Shown: positions 61,515 through 64,000 of the stretch, piece after piece
Position numbering within the stretch: position 1 is the stretch's first letter
Layout of the letters: the number at the start of each line of letters is the position of its first letter
Source: Turnera subulata
Lineage: Eukaryota; Streptophyta; Magnoliopsida; Malpighiales; Passifloraceae
NCBI GenBank assembly: GCA_028386065.3
Contig: JAKUCV010003299.1
Location: forward strand, 29,927 to 93,926
Length of the DNA: 64,000 nt
Direction of reading: 5' to 3'
Position numbers and translations under genes: made by a program
The notes under the pieces: generated by a model
Database searches by the model: none
What the model saw: the letters and a program-made list of their open reading frames with translations, nothing else
Told to the model about the DNA's origin: nothing

Positions 61515-62915
61515 CTAGCTCTTTGATCCGCTATTCCCATGCACCGGACGGCGAATGTCAAACTGATCTACATACTCCAATGGCGTTGCAGACTCATTCC
61601 TGATCCTCTTGATCTTGGGGCTCAACAATCCTCTATGACCAAACCCATACAGATTAAGCACCTGGTTATCAGCAAAATTAAAAGCCCTCTCCATGCTCTT
61701 CAAGCATCGCTCCACCGGATAATCCCCGTAGCTCCCGCAAGGCTTGCAGCCGACAAAATGCGTGACAAAAGGCCACCTCTCATCACCCAACCCAGGATGA
61801 TACTTCTCAATCATCTCCTCATACCGATCCACCAGCCCTGCCCAATACCCATGCAAGTAATACTGATTCTCAACATAAACCTTGTCCATCCACTGATCCT
61901 TTTGAGAGAGCAGCAGATAAATCAAAGCAGACTGATCATCAGCCTCGAATGCCGGCCTCCCTTTCAAATTTGCGGTCAATATCTTCCCAGCCTCCTCCCT
62001 CACAGTCCCTTTAGGACCCATGGGAGCCCAGGCATCCAGCAAATCCAGACTCCACTGACAATTCCTGAACAGAAAGCTCCCTGTGTTCAAAGCAATCCAG
62101 GATTTCTGCTCAAAGAGCAAATCAGGGTACCCGTGAATCACCAAGTTGTGCTTGTCATACTTGGAGACAGGGATCTCGAAAACCATATCAGTAAACATAG
62201 CATCACTGTCCATCCACCAAATCCACTCCACTTCCGGGTGAGACAACATCAACCTCCTAATCATAGGGAGCTTGGCCCAGTAACCCGCCAATTCCTTATC
62301 CAAATGGGCCATGTTATACACAATCTCAATCCCATGAATCCTACAGTAATCAATCTTGTTCTTTATAGCCTTCAACAAATAATGATCCCCAATCGGGTTG
62401 TCACATGGGTTTGGCGGCGACCCCGTGAGCAGCAAAATCCGAGGCTTCCCGTTGGCGAAAAAATTAGGGAACTCAGGGTTTTGGGCCAGCCATACCTTGC
62501 GTTCTTGGTCCCAGTTGGAGATTTTGGGGCCCAGGGTGTAGGTGACGTTAGGGTTGAACTCCGGCTCCGGCGGCTCGTCGGCGTCGGTTGGGTCCTTGTC
62601 GGAGCGGATCTCCTCGATGATGCGGCGGGCCTCCTCCATGAGGTGCTGGTTGACGGCGTCGGCGTCGGAGGAGGAGAGGTTCCCGATGCCGATGGTGCCG
62701 CGGAGGACGAGGATGGTGACGAAGCCGCAGAGGATGGTGATCTTGATGTTGTTGAAGGTCTTGTGGATCTGCCTGCCACGTGACATGGCTGCTCGGGCTC
62801 CTCCTCCTCCTGCTGCTCTCCCTCCTCCGTTGGCGGTGGCGGTGGTAGTGGGTAAGGCTCCTCCGGCGCCGCCGCTGCTGGTTCTCTTCTGTGCTGTGAA
62901 GTTATCTTGACCCAT
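61515..62915 (-). CDS. XXT5: xyloglucan 6-xylosyltransferase, GT34, XXT5-like
   Basis: One exon, 466 residues, ATG at 62915 (MGQDNFTAQKR). It is a type II Golgi membrane protein: a Gly/Ala-rich cytosolic tail, a membrane anchor at about 58-77 (KITILCGFVTILVLRGTIGI), a stem, then the GT34 domain. The DxD-type metal/UDP site is DSD (236-238) in WIWWMDSDAMFTD. Other GT34 marks are GDHYLLKAIKNKIDYCRIHG, LNTGSFLFRN and THFVGCKPCGSYGDY. It transfers xylose from UDP-xylose to the glucan backbone of xyloglucan. The N-terminus (MGQD..KR, MSRGRQIHKTFNNIKITILCGF) and the EVEWIWWMDSDA block match the XXT3/4/5 branch and not XXT1/2; XXT5 is the best guess. In Arabidopsis XXT5 works in a complex with XXT1/2 and CSLC4. 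The length matches the family. Confidence 0.95.
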   Translation of the reverse strand: MGQDNFTAQKRTSSGGAGGALPTTTATANGGGRAAGGGGARAAMSRGRQIHKTFNNIKITILCGFVTILVLRGTIGIGNLSSSDADAVNQHLMEEARRIIEEIRSDKDPTDADEPPEPEFNPNVTYTLGPKISNWDQERKVWLAQNPEFPNFFANGKPRILLLTGSPPNPCDNPIGDHYLLKAIKNKIDYCRIHGIEIVYNMAHLDKELAGYWAKLPMIRRLMLSHPEVEWIWWMDSDAMFTDMVFEIPVSKYDKHNLVIHGYPDLLFEQKSWIALNTGSFLFRNCQWSLDLLDAWAPMGPKGTVREEAGKILTANLKGRPAFEADDQSALIYLLLSQKDQWMDKVYVENQYYLHGYWAGLVDRYEEMIEKYHPGLGDERWPFVTHFVGCKPCGSYGDYPVERCLKSMERAFNFADNQVLNLYGFGHRGLLSPKIKRIRNESATPLEYVDQFDIRRPVHGNSGSKS

Positions 62916-63584
62916 TTATATGATCCCCCCTCCTCGGGTGTCTTTTTGTAATTATAAAGCCAACTTGTAGTGATTCTGGAGAGAGAGAGAGAGGGAGGGA
63001 GAGAGAGATCTAGTTTCTCTCTCTACTAATCACTAATTGTTTAAGTGTTTCTTTCTTCTATATTATTTTTTTTTCTACTAGGCTGCAGAGATAGATCTGG
63101 AAGAGTGCATTTGTTTAAAGATTGTATCTTTTCGCCTTCTCTTTTGTCTGTTTATTTGGTGGCTCTAAGGAAAAGAGAACCCAGAGAGGAAGGAAGAAGG
63201 GTAACACCCAGGCGGCGGCCAGCGGTGGTGGACGGAGGTTGGCGGCGATGTGGAGGGGTGGTGGAGAGTGATAAAAGAGAGAGTTCAAAAAGGGGAGCTT
63301 GGGACGGCTAGTGTCCGAAAACCTGTTGTTAAAAAGCGGCCTTTTTTATTTTAGAAATAAAAAGAGTGTGGGAGACAGATTGTGTGTATCTGTCTGATTT
63401 TTGGGTCGTTTCTTCTTTTCTTTACTTGTTTTGCTAATTTTATTATTACTGATATTATATTACACGGTTAATCATGAGTGGAGTAGATGTTGTTGATTTC
63501 TTAATTTTTATGTTACCCTAGTTATTACAGTGTGCATATGTAAGATCCAATTTTGTTTTTATTAACTGAATGGAAGATCGACCA
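62916..63584. other. 5' leader and promoter side of the XXT5-like gene, with (GA)n tract
   Basis: A (GA)n-rich microsatellite lies at 62978-63009, within the probable leader (CT-rich on the coding strand). No other gene is supported. Confidence 0.5.
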
Positions 63585-63745
63585 ATGTGGTTGGTTCAAT
63601 TGGTAAGCGATTTGGTTCCGCTTAAGCGACTCCTTTTATACAAAAAAATTTCCATTGAGAGATTCATCCACCATATCCAAGTGCGCGACCCGGGTCGTAC
63701 CAGATTAGCCGGGACAAAGCTCCGGATACCAGATGATAAACTATA
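63585..63745 (+). mobile_element. SINE-like tRNA-derived repeat
   Basis: Starts with an A-box-like TGGTTCAATTGGTAAG (about 63592-63607), followed by a body with CACCATATCCAAGTGCGCGA and GATTAGCCGGGACAAAGCTC, ending CCAGATGATAAACTATAAACC. A diverged copy of the body lies at 15880-15985. A clear B box and flanking duplications are not seen, so the ends are approximate. Confidence 0.5.
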
Positions 63746-63802
63746 AACCAGTGAATGGAAGATCCAATTCACTTTATTGTTCTTTATATTGTCTCTAATT
63801 TA

Positions 63803-64000
63803 ATGAAACGCCCCGACCCGAATTTACCGTACACAGTAAACACAGGCCGGAACTGTGACAACCCAACAAAAATCAGCCCAAGCATACAGTGCGAACAACA
63901 AAAACTCGGGCTCAACAGCCCATCTCAACCCGGCCCAATGGCCCAATAATAATGAAAACATGCACAGCGGAAGACTTAAACTCACTAACACTGTATGCGA
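63803..64000. mobile_element. LTR-like repeat fragment, cut by the window end
   Basis: ACGCCCCGACCCGAATTTACC, then TAAACACAGGCCGGAACTGT and ACAGCGGAAGACTTAAACTC in the same order as at 41530-41775. Probably the end of a retrotransposon that continues past the window. Confidence 0.5.

Noticed and set aside
61539..62783. 414-codon open frame on plus, antisense to the xylosyltransferase
   Set aside because: It mirrors the coding strand of a clear GT34 gene and has no recognisable protein features; open only because of the codon pattern of the real gene.

Overview
The window reads as nuclear DNA of a flowering plant, almost certainly a eudicot. The genes are plant-specific (a GT34 xyloglucan xylosyltransferase, an L-type lectin receptor kinase, a CrRLK1L malectin-like receptor kinase, a DUF506 protein, a group-C Raf-like kinase, a chloroplast-targeted bacterial-type L18). 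They carry GT-AG introns, sit in AT-rich spacers, and are interspersed with typical plant transposons. The species cannot be named from this sequence alone.

Layout. 1-8.3 kb: a LINE 3' end running in from the left edge, a three-exon bHLH gene (minus), a complete small TRIM LTR element, a second LINE 3' end, and a 1.1 kb Mutator-like foldback element. 8.3-14.3 kb: spacer, then a Raf-like protein kinase gene (minus, three coding exons). 14.3-22.6 kb: long spacer with SINE-like remnants, and the gene for plastid ribosomal protein L18 (minus). 22.6-24.7 kb: a hAT-type MITE and a DUF506 gene (minus, three exons). 27.3-33.3 kb: a defective Ty1/copia retrotransposon (minus) with two LTRs and a 5-bp target duplication. 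34.0-35.3 kb: a TIR element with a second foldback element nested inside it. 36.1-38.8 kb: tRNA-Gly(GCC) and an intronless lectin receptor kinase (both minus). 41.5-42.5 kb: an LTR fragment, a single N, then the 5' end of another copy of the same copia family. 44.5 kb: an intact tRNA-derived SINE. 46.5-53.5 kb: an 18-exon TPR-RING-LON gene (plus). 54.7-57.4 kb: an intronless CrRLK1L receptor kinase (plus). 58.7-59.5 kb: a two-exon gene for an unrecognised membrane-anchored protein (plus). 61.5-62.9 kb: an intronless XXT5-type xylosyltransferase (minus). The window ends inside another LTR-like fragment.

The host genes form no cluster with one shared function; they look like an ordinary gene-rich plant segment. 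Two loosely related themes are present: cell-wall synthesis or surveillance (XXT5-like enzyme, CrRLK1L and LecRK receptors) and cytosolic signalling (Raf-like kinase, bHLH, RING-LON). All exon junctions given were placed by hand from GT/AG sites and agree in phase, so each assembled reading frame stays open from ATG to stop.

No new host-gene system was found. The most unusual structure is in the mobile DNA: two foldback elements whose arms carry sub-repeats about 30 bp apart, a fully delimited TRIM, and a short insertion abutting the splice donor of the bHLH gene.
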